From CALOCY01 sp942491975 (lineage in GTDB: Bacteria; Bacteroidota; Bacteroidia; Bacteroidales; Prolixibacteraceae), in the NCBI GenBank assembly GCA_942491975.1, contig CALOCY010000004.1:1736001-1800000 (forward strand): a stretch of DNA of 64,000 nucleotides. The letters are read 5' to 3'. The position numbers and the translations under genes are program-made. How positions within the stretch are numbered: position 1 is the first letter of the stretch; each line of letters opens with the position of its first letter. Positions 44,165-53,256 of this stretch are shown here, one piece after another. Below the pieces are notes generated by a model. The model was not told where the DNA came from and ran no database searches. It saw nothing but the letters and a program-made list of their open reading frames with translations.

Positions 44165-44455
44165 TAACCTGAGTTCGATTATAAAATAGTTGTATTCAAA
44201 ATGTTTGAAAAATGTGTTAAGTTGTTGATTTGCTGAGCAAATAGGGCAAAGCCCCAAGCCCCCTTCATTTCTTTTCCTTAGATGAAAAGAAACGAAGCAA
44301 AGAAAAATCAAGCCAAAATAAAGCTGTTTACATTTTCAATGTAACCAATTAGCCCGCATCGCGCAATTTTGGCGACTCACGAACAAAAGTTTTTTTATTT
44401 AAAATGCTTACTATCAACTATGTTAGAAAAAAATTCTTAAATCGAACTCAGGTTA
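44165..44455. mobile_element. MITE-like element, 291 bp
   Basis: Perfect 16-bp terminal inverted repeats TAACCTGAGTTCGATT (44165-44180) and AATCGAACTCAGGTTA (44440-44455). CTAC flanks both sides (44161-44164 and 44456-44459), a possible 4-bp target duplication, though the right flank is itself CTACTTCA-repetitive. No transposase. An internal hairpin TTTCTTTTC (44268-44276)/GAAAAGAAA (44284-44292) is present. Confidence 0.68.
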
Positions 44456-44491
44456 CTACTTCACTACTTCACTACTTCTATTCTTCACTAC
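44456..44491. repeat. Short tandem CTACTTCA repeat
   Basis: CTACTTCA occurs twice head to tail at 44456-44471, followed by two degenerate copies, between the MITE-like element and the sensor gene's stop. Confidence 0.6.
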
Positions 44492-44497
44492 TTTATT

Positions 44498-47014
44498 TTA
44501 CACTCCTCCCTTAAAGTCAAAGCCCAATTGTGTTTGCAGATGACCAATTTCAGTAAATATCCTTTTCAACGTGGTGAGTTCAATTTCGGTCAGACGGCTT
44601 ACATCAACCTGGTTGTTTGGTTGGATATTATTGAGCAGTTGCCGGGATTGAAACCTGAAACGTAACATCATCAGGTAGTTGTAGGACAGGATAAGCTCAT
44701 CAAACTGTGCCTTGCTGATGATTTTGTCGGCATACAGCTTTTGGATACGGGCAGGGGTACTGGTTTCCTGCACCCTGTTTTTAATAGCATAAGTACGTAC
44801 AAAACCCACAACAGGCAACAGTATTTTTTTGATATCAATGGTGTCGTCACCACCCGGGGCATGCTCGCTTTTGATGTTCCCGAACAGGTTTACCGGCAGC
44901 TTAATTTTAATCACCGACTGTGCCATGTGGTAGAAGAATACGGCCTTGTTTTCGGCTACCCGGTTGACATGTTCTTTAAGCCCTGCGGTAAAGGCCGGTT
45001 CGCCATATATACACCTGAAATCGAAGAAAATGGTGGTATCCAGTATACTCTGCGGGTCGCTGTTGGTAATCCAACCCGAAAAATACTTCTTCCACACCGA
45101 AAGGGGTTGCGACCATTGAGGATTTTGGGCCATGATATCACCCTTGCAGTAATTAAACCCCACAAAGTCAAGGTTTTTATTGACAATCGCCGCCAACCGG
45201 GCAAAGTAATCTTTAACCTCTTCCAGTTGTTCTTCAGGCACATCATCAAAAATAATGGCATTGTCCTGATCAGTAAAGAGGGTCTGCTCCATACGCCCTT
45301 CGCTGCCCATAGCCATAAATGCAAATTTGCAGGGGGGCATACCAATGGATTCAATGGTCAGTGAAATTACACACTCCGAAATGGCATCGCTCACCGATGT
45401 GATGATACGCGTAATATTTTGGGCTTTATCGCCACTCTCAAGCAGTGCATTTACCAGCACCGGCACTTTATCGTAAATCTGTTTAATCTGCTGCACATCT
45501 TCAGCCTGTTCGATTTCCCTGATCAGGTAGCTCAATGAGTTCTGTTGCATCTCCAGCACATCCTCGTGACTGATCACACCGATCATTTCGCCCGCCGCAT
45601 TTTTAACAGCCAGGTGCGATACCTGCTCACGATTGAACCGCAGCACAGCCTCATACAACAGGGCACCCTCCTGTATGGAGACTACCGGGGCACTCATAAT
45701 TTCCGATACCGGCTGTGTGCTATCCATCCTTCCGGCAATAGCCCTGCTCCTAAAATCTTTGTCGTTGACCACACCAATCAACTGTTCGCCCTGTTTTACA
45801 AAAATGACCTTCCGGTTTTTGCGGGTCATTATCCGGGCGGCTTCGGCAATGGGGGTTTCGAGCTGACAGATGAAATAGTCGCTCACAAAATGTTTAATGG
45901 GCTGGTTCATCAGCAACAACGAGGTTTGCAACTCATCGCTCAGCTGCCCGGCCTGTTTCTCCATCTTCACCTGTCGGCTCATATCTTTCACCACCACAAT
46001 AAAGCCCTCTTTTTGGGCGTGTTTGATCTTCGATACCGAGATCACCACCTCCCTGTCGGCCTCTTTTTTACTTTTCAGGCGGGTTTCCAGTGTCAGCGTT
46101 TTTTGCGGGTCGTCAAACTGTGTCACCACCTGCTGCCACTTTAGCTCAAACAGGTCATCAAACGTCATTGAGAGCACATCGGTTGCCTTACACCCCATCA
46201 TTTTACTGAACCGCAGGTTGGAGAAGATAATATTGTCCCCCTCCACCATAAGCGTCCCCTCGGTGGAGGCTTCCACCAGGGTCTTGTATTTTTCCCGGGA
46301 TAGTTTCAGCTTATTCTCCGCCGCTTTTCGCTTGTTCTCAATCAACAGGCTCTGCCTGATCACATAGAGCAGGGTGAAGATAATCACCACCGTGATCAGC
46401 AACGATATGCGCAACAAACGCCCTTTCAGTGCTGCCATCTCGTCCTGCACATCTTCCAGGTAAATACCGGTGCCCACAATCCAGCCCCATTCGGCAAACC
46501 CTTTCACATACGACAGCTTGGGGACAATACGGGTGGTATCGTCTTTCCACTGCCACATGTAGTGGATGTACCCCTCGCCTGCCCCTTCGACCAGCTTTAC
46601 CGCTTCCATAAAGAGTTTCTTGCCCTGCGGATCGGCATAACTGCTCAAATCGGTACCGTTCAGCTCTTTGCGGTAGGGGTGCATCACCATTACCGGCTGT
46701 TGGTCGGTAATCCAGAAATAATCTTTGCTGCCCTCGCCGTAGCGCATCTGCTCAATCTTTGCCGCAGCCAGTTGCTGCGCCTCTTCCAGCGTTATCACAC
46801 CGCTCTTTGCCTCGTGATCATACTCCCTCAGCAGGCTCCATGCCGTATGCACCAGCTCACTGATCATCTCCTTTTTGCGCTCCATACTGTTCTTCTCAAA
46901 CGCCGGGATAATAACCAGGTAGATGGAGATAATAAACAGGATGATCGCCAGTATCGAAGGGAGTACAATACCGAGAAAGAATTTTTGAAAGCCTTTTGTT
47001 GATGCTGCTGGCAT
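44498..47014 (-). CDS. Cache-PAS-CBS-nucleotidyltransferase (DUF294) membrane sensor
   Basis: 838-residue multidomain protein. First membrane helix about 13-35; periplasmic Cache-like domain about 40-195 with the DYFWI and HPYRKELNG motifs of sCache_2; second helix about 200-222; PAS about 240-350 (TLMVEGDNIIFSN); two CBS motifs about 375-495 (VSEIMSAPVVSIQEG, HLAVKNAAGEMIGVISHEDVLEM); DUF294 nucleotidyltransferase from G570 (GSEGRMEQ, then TDQDNA); then the DUF294 substrate-binding domain. Cytoplasmic DUF294 proteins with CBS domains are known; the added Cache and PAS parts suggest sensing of an external small ligand and redox or energy state. Output target is unknown. Confidence 0.87.
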   Translation of the reverse strand: MPAASTKGFQKFFLGIVLPSILAIILFIISIYLVIIPAFEKNSMERKKEMISELVHTAWSLLREYDHEAKSGVITLEEAQQLAAAKIEQMRYGEGSKDYFWITDQQPVMVMHPYRKELNGTDLSSYADPQGKKLFMEAVKLVEGAGEGYIHYMWQWKDDTTRIVPKLSYVKGFAEWGWIVGTGIYLEDVQDEMAALKGRLLRISLLITVVIIFTLLYVIRQSLLIENKRKAAENKLKLSREKYKTLVEASTEGTLMVEGDNIIFSNLRFSKMMGCKATDVLSMTFDDLFELKWQQVVTQFDDPQKTLTLETRLKSKKEADREVVISVSKIKHAQKEGFIVVVKDMSRQVKMEKQAGQLSDELQTSLLLMNQPIKHFVSDYFICQLETPIAEAARIMTRKNRKVIFVKQGEQLIGVVNDKDFRSRAIAGRMDSTQPVSEIMSAPVVSIQEGALLYEAVLRFNREQVSHLAVKNAAGEMIGVISHEDVLEMQQNSLSYLIREIEQAEDVQQIKQIYDKVPVLVNALLESGDKAQNITRIITSVSDAISECVISLTIESIGMPPCKFAFMAMGSEGRMEQTLFTDQDNAIIFDDVPEEQLEEVKDYFARLAAIVNKNLDFVGFNYCKGDIMAQNPQWSQPLSVWKKYFSGWITNSDPQSILDTTIFFDFRCIYGEPAFTAGLKEHVNRVAENKAVFFYHMAQSVIKIKLPVNLFGNIKSEHAPGGDDTIDIKKILLPVVGFVRTYAIKNRVQETSTPARIQKLYADKIISKAQFDELILSYNYLMMLRFRFQSRQLLNNIQPNNQVDVSRLTEIELTTLKRIFTEIGHLQTQLGFDFKGGV

Positions 47015-47078
47015 ATGTTACCTGTTTAAAAACAATGAAAAATTAGCAATGAAAAGTGGGGAACAGAATAAACTGTTT

Positions 47079-47104
47079 TCCGGTCTCCGGTTTCCGGTTT
47101 CCGT
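47079..47104. repeat. CCGGTTT tandem repeat
   Basis: CCGGTCT, CCGGTTT, CCGGTTT and CCGTTTT in a row between the sensor gene and the dispersed repeat copy 2. Confidence 0.5.
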
Positions 47105-47107
47105 TTT

Positions 47108-47163
47108 CAGTCTCCCTTTTGTACTCATGCACTTTTTCGAACTCATTACCAATCATCAATCAA
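47108..47163. repeat. Dispersed intergenic repeat, copy 2
   Basis: Matches 29691-29746 at about 80 percent, in the same orientation. Starts CAGTCTCCCTTTTGTACTCA and ends near AATCATCAATCAA. Confidence 0.5.
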
Positions 47164-47234
47164 TTTGTCTATATCCACGATAATTATCGGGACTAGCAAT
47201 CTAATAATCTGGTGATCTAACAGTCTATTTGATT

Positions 47235-47978
47235 TCAGATGCATTTGGTCTCCAATTTGCCTGTTGCTGTATCAAATATACAAAATCCGTTGGGTACTTT
47301 GTGCTTTACCACCGGCGGAACTACCACACAGGTATCCCTGTGCACGGTTTTTTTAAACCAAAACCCGCTGTAACGCAGCTCTTTTTCATCTATCCGTATA
47401 GACCCGTTAACATGGGCATGCCCCATAAAGCCCCACAAACACTTTTTCTCCTGCATCCACCGAAGATGCTCCGAGAAACCGGCCCGGTGGGTATAGAAAC
47501 CCTGCATAGAACCTGTAAGGTTGGGAAAGGCGTAGTGCGATAAAAGGATATCTCCCGTAGCAGTTTGCAGAATCCTGTATTCAGGCAGTGTACGCAAAAA
47601 CGCCAGGCTTTCATTGTTCAGGTTACATCCCGGGGCTTCATCTTCGTAAAGCCACACCTTACCGCCCGAGTGTTGTCGCTGTTGGGCAGTACTGAGGCTG
47701 TACCAATCATCAGGGTATTCATATCCGGGATTGATGCCGGGTGTTTTCCGGGCTGCAAGGAGGTCGTGGTTGCCTGCAATAATAATCGCGCAGTTTTCGC
47801 GTACCAGCCGCAGGGCTTCCTCTGCATCGCGGCCCTTCTGGTGCCGGTAGTTTGTGCTAAACCCGGCAATATCACCCAGGCACACCACCTCATCACAACG
47901 GTATTTCCCCACTTTCCGCAACGCTCTTTCAAGGCTGGCAACATCTTCGTGAATATCCGACAAGAGGGCTATGCGCAT
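47235..47978 (-). CDS. Metallophosphoesterase
   Basis: 247-residue calcineurin-like phosphoesterase. Metal-binding motifs in order: DIHED (8-12), GDIAGF (36-41), GNHDLL (70-75), a LSHYAF histidine and a GHAH motif (FMGHAHVNG). Close to the YfcE/MJ0936-type single-domain phosphodiesterases; substrate unknown. Reverse strand, 221 bases before the sensor gene. Confidence 0.87.
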   Translation of the reverse strand: MRIALLSDIHEDVASLERALRKVGKYRCDEVVCLGDIAGFSTNYRHQKGRDAEEALRLVRENCAIIIAGNHDLLAARKTPGINPGYEYPDDWYSLSTAQQRQHSGGKVWLYEDEAPGCNLNNESLAFLRTLPEYRILQTATGDILLSHYAFPNLTGSMQGFYTHRAGFSEHLRWMQEKKCLWGFMGHAHVNGSIRIDEKELRYSGFWFKKTVHRDTCVVVPPVVKHKVPNGFCIFDTATGKLETKCI

Positions 47979-48168
47979 GGTGGTTTCGGACTTAGATTAG
48001 AATTTAAAGGTACGATAAGCAGTTTAATTCGCCAACCTATCAAATTGATATAAAATGTCCGATAAACACCGCATACATCTGCCCGGCTGCAAAATTGGGA
48101 TTACGGCAGCAATGCCACCTATTTTGTTATACTATCGTAAACAATCAGTTGTTTTGTAAAATCCTGTA

Positions 48169-48244
48169 TAATGCCGATATAATTTCAACGGACTTTTAGG
48201 AGCAAAGCGAACTAAAAGGGCATTTTGAAATATAATCGGTATAA
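48169..48244. repeat. REP-like element copy B
   Basis: 76 bp with the same ends as copy A at 9993-10080: TAATGCCGATAT at the left and AATCGGTATAA at the right. The interior has a perfect CTTTTAG/CTAAAAG stem. It lies 34 bases before the RAYT relic. The preceding gap 47979-48168 shows nothing else. Confidence 0.6.
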
Positions 48245-48271
48245 CCATCTGCACACAACACCGCAAATACT

Positions 48272-48293
48272 ATTTTGACAATGTTGTCAAAAT
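48272..48293. repeat. 22-bp perfect palindrome
   Basis: ATTTTGACAA (48272-48281), TG, TTGTCAAAAT (48284-48293). Arms of 10 bp. At the 5' edge of the RAYT relic; it may be a REP palindrome or operator. Confidence 0.55.
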
Positions 48294-48494
48294 CAGGGAA
48301 AAAATACCCTGTCGTCAATTATAGGTTCATACAAATCGGTGGTTACAAAACATGCCCATGCAATCCACACCGATTTTGCATGGCAACCGCGGTTTCACGA
48401 CCACATTATCCGCAATGATGCATTGTTCCAACGCATATCAGCATATATTATGAACAATCCCGACAATTGGGTAAATGATAAATTCAACCAATAA
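48279..48494 (+). pseudogene. REP-associated tyrosine transposase (RAYT) remnant, C-terminal part
   Basis: Open from a stop at 48276-48278 to TAA 48492-48494. From about 48300 it encodes KNTLSSIIGSYKS, then TDFAWQPRFHDHIIRND and AYIMNNPDNW, which is the C-terminal signature of TnpA_REP (Y1 transposase) proteins. The catalytic HUH and tyrosine part is missing. Since REP-like elements occur beside it and at 9993-10080, it is probably the decayed mobiliser of that family. Confidence 0.75.
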
Positions 48495-48530
48495 CCTGCC
48501 ACCTGAATAACTCCTTGTTGCCCCTCTCAA

Positions 48531-49325
48531 TTATTTTTCATTAATTATTTGAAATCCCTCTCCAAGGTTACTGCTATTAACTTTAATGCTCTTGAATTTT
48601 TGAGGTTGTCCTTTCATCTCCTCTTTTTTCTTTGCAGCAATTTGGTCAAATTTCTCCTGCGTTACTTTTTTGCCTTTCGCGGGAATTTTAAAAAGGTCTT
48701 CGGCAACCGGTGTTAAATCTATTGAAGTTGCTGTTATCGTATGTTTTCCCTTATCCCACTCAACCGCAAGTATCATCCCCGGAAGTCCGTAGAACCTGTC
48801 GGGGCCGCCCGAAATGGGAATTGCCGGGGTAAACCAGGCAATAAATTTCTCTTCGCCCTCCTGTAATACAGCTTCCTGGCAGGGATAGCCCAGAATGGTT
48901 TTCTGGTTACCGGTAAGCTTCCATTTTGCGACATCCAGCTCTTTTTCAATCAGAAACAGGCGCATCATAAATTCACGCTGTTCAATCTGTTTTTTACCTT
49001 TTAAGTCTGTAAATGTCCTGTTATCAGCATCGCTTTCATATGTTTGAAGCACGAATGTTGCACCATTAACCTCTATCTCTTTTTCCAACGTTTCACTTTT
49101 CTTATAAAATATTGCTTTCTCGTTGAAAAACAACGCCTTGTGCGAGATGGTCTCTTTGGGCAATTTCGCAGCAAACTTGCCCGTCTGACCCCCAAGGTCA
49201 ATTTTTAGCGGAACAACTTCTTTGTAATGAATTGTACCACTTTGGAGCATTTTTCCCGAATTTTCCTGAGCATAATTTATAGTAAACATGATCAGCATTG
49301 CGAAAGTAAATAAGATCTTTTTCAT
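48531..49325 (-). CDS. GLPGLI family exported protein
   Basis: 264-residue secreted protein with signal peptide 1-19 ending YAQ. The family-naming motif appears as RFYGLPGMILAVEWD near 184-198. An ISGGPD segment precedes it. Function of the GLPGLI family (TIGR01200) is unknown; it is restricted to Bacteroidota. ATG 49325 is chosen as start because a clean signal peptide follows; the frame extends to 49352. Ends near the RAYT relic. Confidence 0.88.
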   Translation of the reverse strand: MKKILFTFAMLIMFTINYAQENSGKMLQSGTIHYKEVVPLKIDLGGQTGKFAAKLPKETISHKALFFNEKAIFYKKSETLEKEIEVNGATFVLQTYESDADNRTFTDLKGKKQIEQREFMMRLFLIEKELDVAKWKLTGNQKTILGYPCQEAVLQEGEEKFIAWFTPAIPISGGPDRFYGLPGMILAVEWDKGKHTITATSIDLTPVAEDLFKIPAKGKKVTQEKFDQIAAKKKEEMKGQPQKFKSIKVNSSNLGEGFQIINEK

Positions 49326-49529
49326 CGGATTGTATGTTTTAAAGTTAGACATCTATTAAAACCAAAGTTATAACACAATTTGCATAAAAAGCGTTAAGGT
49401 TTAGTTAAAGTTTTTTCTCAAAGCTACTATAAAAGAATCAGTTATCACATCCTAAATACATAAAGTAATACAGGCATCTACAATCCCTTATTCTTCGCGG
49501 CATTTGCAAAAAACAACGGATATAATTCG

Positions 49530-49537
49530 TATTTTTG
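49530..49537 (+). promoter_or_regulatory. -7 element ahead of the BatA-domain gene
   Basis: TATTTTTG fits TAnnTTTG, 30 bases before the ATG at 49568. A TTTG at 49503-49506 is a possible -33 at slightly long spacing. Confidence 0.5.
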
Positions 49538-49567
49538 ACTTCAGAAATCCTATTAGCTAACGAAAAT

Positions 49568-51619
49568 ATGCAGTTTATCCATCCGGTATCTCTTTGGGCA
49601 TTGTTGTTGTGTTCGATCCCTGTCATTATCCATTTTGTCACCTTTCGCAGGCACAAAACGCTATATTTCAGCAATGTAGGTTTTTTGAAACATATCCGTA
49701 AAGAGCACCGCAAGCGTTCGCAGCTCAAACAGCTCCTTATACTATTATCGCGCATATTAGCCATTGCTGCCCTGGTGTTGGCTTTTTCCCAACCAATTCT
49801 GCCTTCTGCCGAACGTGGCACCACAACTCCTGTTAGCCATATTGGGGTATACATCGACAATTCATTCAGTATGGAAGCATTGACCGAATCGGGCAGTGCT
49901 TTTGAAACAGCAAAACAGGCGGCCATTGAGCTGGTAAAGAGCTATCCACCCGAAACACGTTTTTTTATTGTATCAAACAACCGGCAATACCAGAGATTTC
50001 CCTTCACGCAGGCTGCAGCTATCGCATACATCAACGATTTGCAAACATCGGGCATACCGGCCGATTTTGCCACTATCGCTGAGCGGTTAGCATTTATGTA
50101 CAATGAGAATGCGTTAGGCGGACAGGCCATCAGCTACTATATTTCCGACTACCAGCAAAGCTTTTTTAACCCGAACAACACCGGCTCATTAAACCAAGGC
50201 ATATTAGTGCCCGTATCCGTCAACCCGGTCAACAACCTGTTTGTCGATTCATGTTGGTTCAGTACCCCTTCACGCAACCTCAACAGGCGTGAGGAGTTGT
50301 TGGTCAAAATCACCAACCCGTCGGACGAAGGATTTTATGATGTCCCGGTAAAACTGACCATCAATGATACACTGCGGGCTACCGCACCGGTCAGTTTAGA
50401 TCCCCGGTCATCGGCAACCATTCAACTTACTTTTACCAACCTCAGTGGCGGATGGAAATCGGCGGCCGTGGAAATTACTGACTACCCTGTCACCTTCGAC
50501 AATGCCTACTATTTCAGCTACCATGTATCGTCCTCGATACGTGTATTGGCACTTCATGGCAATGCTGTCCCGAAGGGTGAAACCCCTTCAACGCACTTTT
50601 TTGAGGCACTTTTTGCCTCCGATTCACTGATTCGCTTTGAGGCCACACACATCAACCGCTTCCGGTCAGGTTCATTGAAAGCATACGATGCCGTTCTGCT
50701 GGCCAATTGCAATAACCTCTCTTCGGGATTGATCAGCCAACTGTATGATTTTGTCCGGGACGGGGGGGCATTGGCACTGTTTCCTACTATGGAAGGATCA
50801 AACCTCAACAGCCTTTTACAACGGTTTAACACGCTTACATTTCAAATGCCCGATACTTCGGCACATACCATCACCGGGATGAACCGCAACCATCCGTTAT
50901 TGAAAGATGCCCTTGAGCAATCGGAGGCTACCGTTCGTTTTCCTTCCATACAACAACATTTACGGTTAAACAGCCGCACCAACGTAGCACATGAACCTGT
51001 ATGCTGGTATGTTGATAAATCCCCCGCATTAACACAGGTTCCTGTAGAAAAAGGGCAGCTCTATCTTTTTACATTCGGGTTGAATGAACGTTTTGGTAAT
51101 TTTCCGCAACATCCGATGTTTATACCTGTTGTCTATAATATTGCCCTGAACAGCACCCGCTCAACCCTGGTGCAATCCACGTTGGGATTGGTCAACAACC
51201 TCAATATCCGGTTGTATCGTCCCATAAATGATCTCTCAAAACTGCAGGTAATACAGGCAGATGGGGCTTCATTTATCCCTCAGTCCACACAACAGGGCAA
51301 CCTGCTAAAAATAGATACCCGGTATATTCACCATAACGGACATTTTCGAATTGTTGAAGATGAGGTTTTCAGCGGACTGTTTTCCGTGAATTACAACCGT
51401 AAAGAGTCGCCACTAAACTACTATTCGGCAGATGAACTGGAAAAGATAATCGGTTCAATAGAAGGGAGTAAGGCATGTAAAGTTATTGGTTATACACCGG
51501 ACACTTTTGCCGATACCCTTTCCAATGCCAACGAAGGAAAACAACTATGGATGTTATTTATCATACTTACCCTCTTATTTTTATTGATTGAATCGTTGAT
51601 TATCAGGCTTTGGAAGTAG
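49568..51619 (+). CDS. BatA-domain (aerotolerance regulator N-terminal) membrane protein
   Basis: 683-residue protein. The N-terminal BatA segment is FIHPVSLWALLLCSIPVIIHFVTFRRHKTLYFSNV (about 3-37, as described), with first helix about 6-24 and second about 52-73. A von Willebrand-like or Rossmann extracytoplasmic domain follows (IGVYIDNSFSMEA near 99-111, the partial MIDAS DxSxS reading DNSFS). The remainder is beta-rich, and the last helix is about 659-680. In aerotolerance operons BatA partners with other VWA proteins and MoxR; none is here. Function unknown. Confidence 0.82.
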   Translation: MQFIHPVSLWALLLCSIPVIIHFVTFRRHKTLYFSNVGFLKHIRKEHRKRSQLKQLLILLSRILAIAALVLAFSQPILPSAERGTTTPVSHIGVYIDNSFSMEALTESGSAFETAKQAAIELVKSYPPETRFFIVSNNRQYQRFPFTQAAAIAYINDLQTSGIPADFATIAERLAFMYNENALGGQAISYYISDYQQSFFNPNNTGSLNQGILVPVSVNPVNNLFVDSCWFSTPSRNLNRREELLVKITNPSDEGFYDVPVKLTINDTLRATAPVSLDPRSSATIQLTFTNLSGGWKSAAVEITDYPVTFDNAYYFSYHVSSSIRVLALHGNAVPKGETPSTHFFEALFASDSLIRFEATHINRFRSGSLKAYDAVLLANCNNLSSGLISQLYDFVRDGGALALFPTMEGSNLNSLLQRFNTLTFQMPDTSAHTITGMNRNHPLLKDALEQSEATVRFPSIQQHLRLNSRTNVAHEPVCWYVDKSPALTQVPVEKGQLYLFTFGLNERFGNFPQHPMFIPVVYNIALNSTRSTLVQSTLGLVNNLNIRLYRPINDLSKLQVIQADGASFIPQSTQQGNLLKIDTRYIHHNGHFRIVEDEVFSGLFSVNYNRKESPLNYYSADELEKIIGSIEGSKACKVIGYTPDTFADTLSNANEGKQLWMLFIILTLLFLLIESLIIRLWK

Positions 51620-51947
51620 GTTTTCCCCACATGTTAAGAATCTCATGTAACAACTTACCAAAAGTATAAGAAACTGTTTTGATTTTCAATAACCCCCGAA
51701 AGAGATTTTCAAAAATTTTGTAAATAACATTGATCCTACAAAAAAATTGAAAGTCAAAGGTCGCAGAACAAAATTTGCACTCCGGGTTAAAACCCAGGGC
51801 TATTGAAAATAAAGCACTTGCATTAGCTGCCTATATCGAATTCAGGTTAATATTTAAAAACAGGTCTATTTTTTTTGAAATGTTGTCCATAATAACTAAT
51901 TCTGTAGCCGATATTTTGACTATTAATAACTCTAAAATAAAATACTT
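51620..51947. other. Non-coding gap with an inverted repeat
   Basis: Arms ATTTTCAATA (51682-51691) and TATTGAAAAT (51801-51810) bound about 130 bp, with an inner GGGTT/AACCC hairpin near the right arm. At 51835-51849, ATCGAATTCAGGTTA differs by one base from the right end of the MITE at 44441-44455. No gene is supported. Confidence 0.5.
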
Positions 51948-53168
51948 ATGACAAAATTAACTGCGCAGGATTACATCACCCGCGAAGACAAGTACGGGGC
52001 GCACAACTACCATCCGCTTCCTGTTGTACTGGAGCGTGGCGAAGGTGTATTTGTATGGGATGTAGAAGGCAAAAGGTATTATGATTTCCTTTCGGCCTAT
52101 TCTGCCGTAAACCAGGGACATTGCCATCCTAAAATCGTTAAGGCCCTTGCTGATCAGGCCGAAAAACTGACCCTTACGTCAAGGGCTTTTTATAACAACG
52201 TACTGGGCGAATATGAAGAGTATATAAGTAAGTATTTTGGTTACGACAAGGTATTGCCGATGAATACCGGTGCCGAAGCCGATGAAACAGCCATTAAGCT
52301 TTGTCGCAAGTGGGGCTACATGAAAAAAGGTATCCCTGAAAACAAAGCAAAAATTATTTGCTGTAACGAAAATTTCCACGGGCGTACCGTTACCATCATA
52401 TCCATGTCGACAGACCCTGATGCCTACAAAGGCTTTGGCCCTTATACACCGGGATTTGTAAAAATACCTTACAACGACCTTGATGCATTGGAAAAAGAGC
52501 TGCAAGATTCGAACACTGCCGGATTCCTGGTAGAACCGATACAGGGTGAAGCAGGTGTATACGTTCCCGAAGACGGTTACATTAAAAAGGCAGCTGAGCT
52601 GTGTAAAAAATACAACGTACTGTTTATTGCCGATGAGGTACAAACAGGCATTGCACGTACAGGAAAACTGTTGGCTGTAGATCACGAAGAGGTACGTCCT
52701 GATGTACTTATTCTGGGCAAAGCCCTTTCAGGTGGTGTATTCCCCGTATCGGCCGTTTTAGCCGACGATGATATTATGCTTTGCATTAAGCCGGGCGAAC
52801 ACGGTTCTACATTTGGCGGCAACCCGATTGCCGGAAAAGTTGCCATGGCAGCACTGGATATAATCAAAGAAGAGAGACTCGCCGAAAATGCCGAGCGTTT
52901 GGGAGAAATCTTCCGCAACGAGTTCCGTAACATTAAATCAGACATGATTGAGCTGGTAAGAGGTAAAGGCTTGTTGAATGCGGTGGTTATTAAACCTAAA
53001 GGCGGAAAAACAGCCTGGGATGTTTGTGTAGCTATGGCTGAGAATGGCATTTTGGCCAAACCAACCCACGGGCATATTATCCGTTTTGCCCCTCCACTGG
53101 TAATCAACGAAGAGCAGTTGATGGAAGCCATTGGGAAAATTAAAGAGACCTTTAAGCAATTTGAATAA
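51948..53168 (+). CDS. rocD: Ornithine--oxo-acid transaminase
   Basis: 406-residue class III PLP aminotransferase converting ornithine and 2-oxoglutarate to glutamate semialdehyde and glutamate. The PLP lysine is Lys258 in LGKALSGG; FLVEPIQGEAGVYVP near 192-206 and ADEVQTGIARTGK near 226-238 match OAT. The N-terminal HNYHPLPVVLERGEG is typical of RocD and separates it from ArgD. Monocistronic: terminator follows. Confidence 0.94.
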   Translation: MTKLTAQDYITREDKYGAHNYHPLPVVLERGEGVFVWDVEGKRYYDFLSAYSAVNQGHCHPKIVKALADQAEKLTLTSRAFYNNVLGEYEEYISKYFGYDKVLPMNTGAEADETAIKLCRKWGYMKKGIPENKAKIICCNENFHGRTVTIISMSTDPDAYKGFGPYTPGFVKIPYNDLDALEKELQDSNTAGFLVEPIQGEAGVYVPEDGYIKKAAELCKKYNVLFIADEVQTGIARTGKLLAVDHEEVRPDVLILGKALSGGVFPVSAVLADDDIMLCIKPGEHGSTFGGNPIAGKVAMAALDIIKEERLAENAERLGEIFRNEFRNIKSDMIELVRGKGLLNAVVIKPKGGKTAWDVCVAMAENGILAKPTHGHIIRFAPPLVINEEQLMEAIGKIKETFKQFE

Positions 53169-53192
53169 TAAGGGCTTTCACTCAAATATGAA

Positions 53193-53228
53193 AACAGCCG
53201 GTTGAAGTTTCAGCCGGCTGTTATTTTA
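53193..53228 (+). terminator. rocD terminator
   Basis: AACAGCCGG (53193-53201) pairs with CCGGCTGTT (53214-53222) and ATTTT follows. Between rocD and the convergent NTF2-like gene. Confidence 0.85.
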
Positions 53229-53256
53229 TGACATTCTTATTACAATTACGTTTGGT

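Noticed and set aside
44456..44491. CTACTTCA repeats as a CRISPR array
   Set aside because: The unit is 8 bp with no spacers and no cas gene nearby.
47079..47104. CCGGTTT repeat as a regulatory array
   Set aside because: Only about three imperfect copies, and no gene start follows on either strand within 100 bases.
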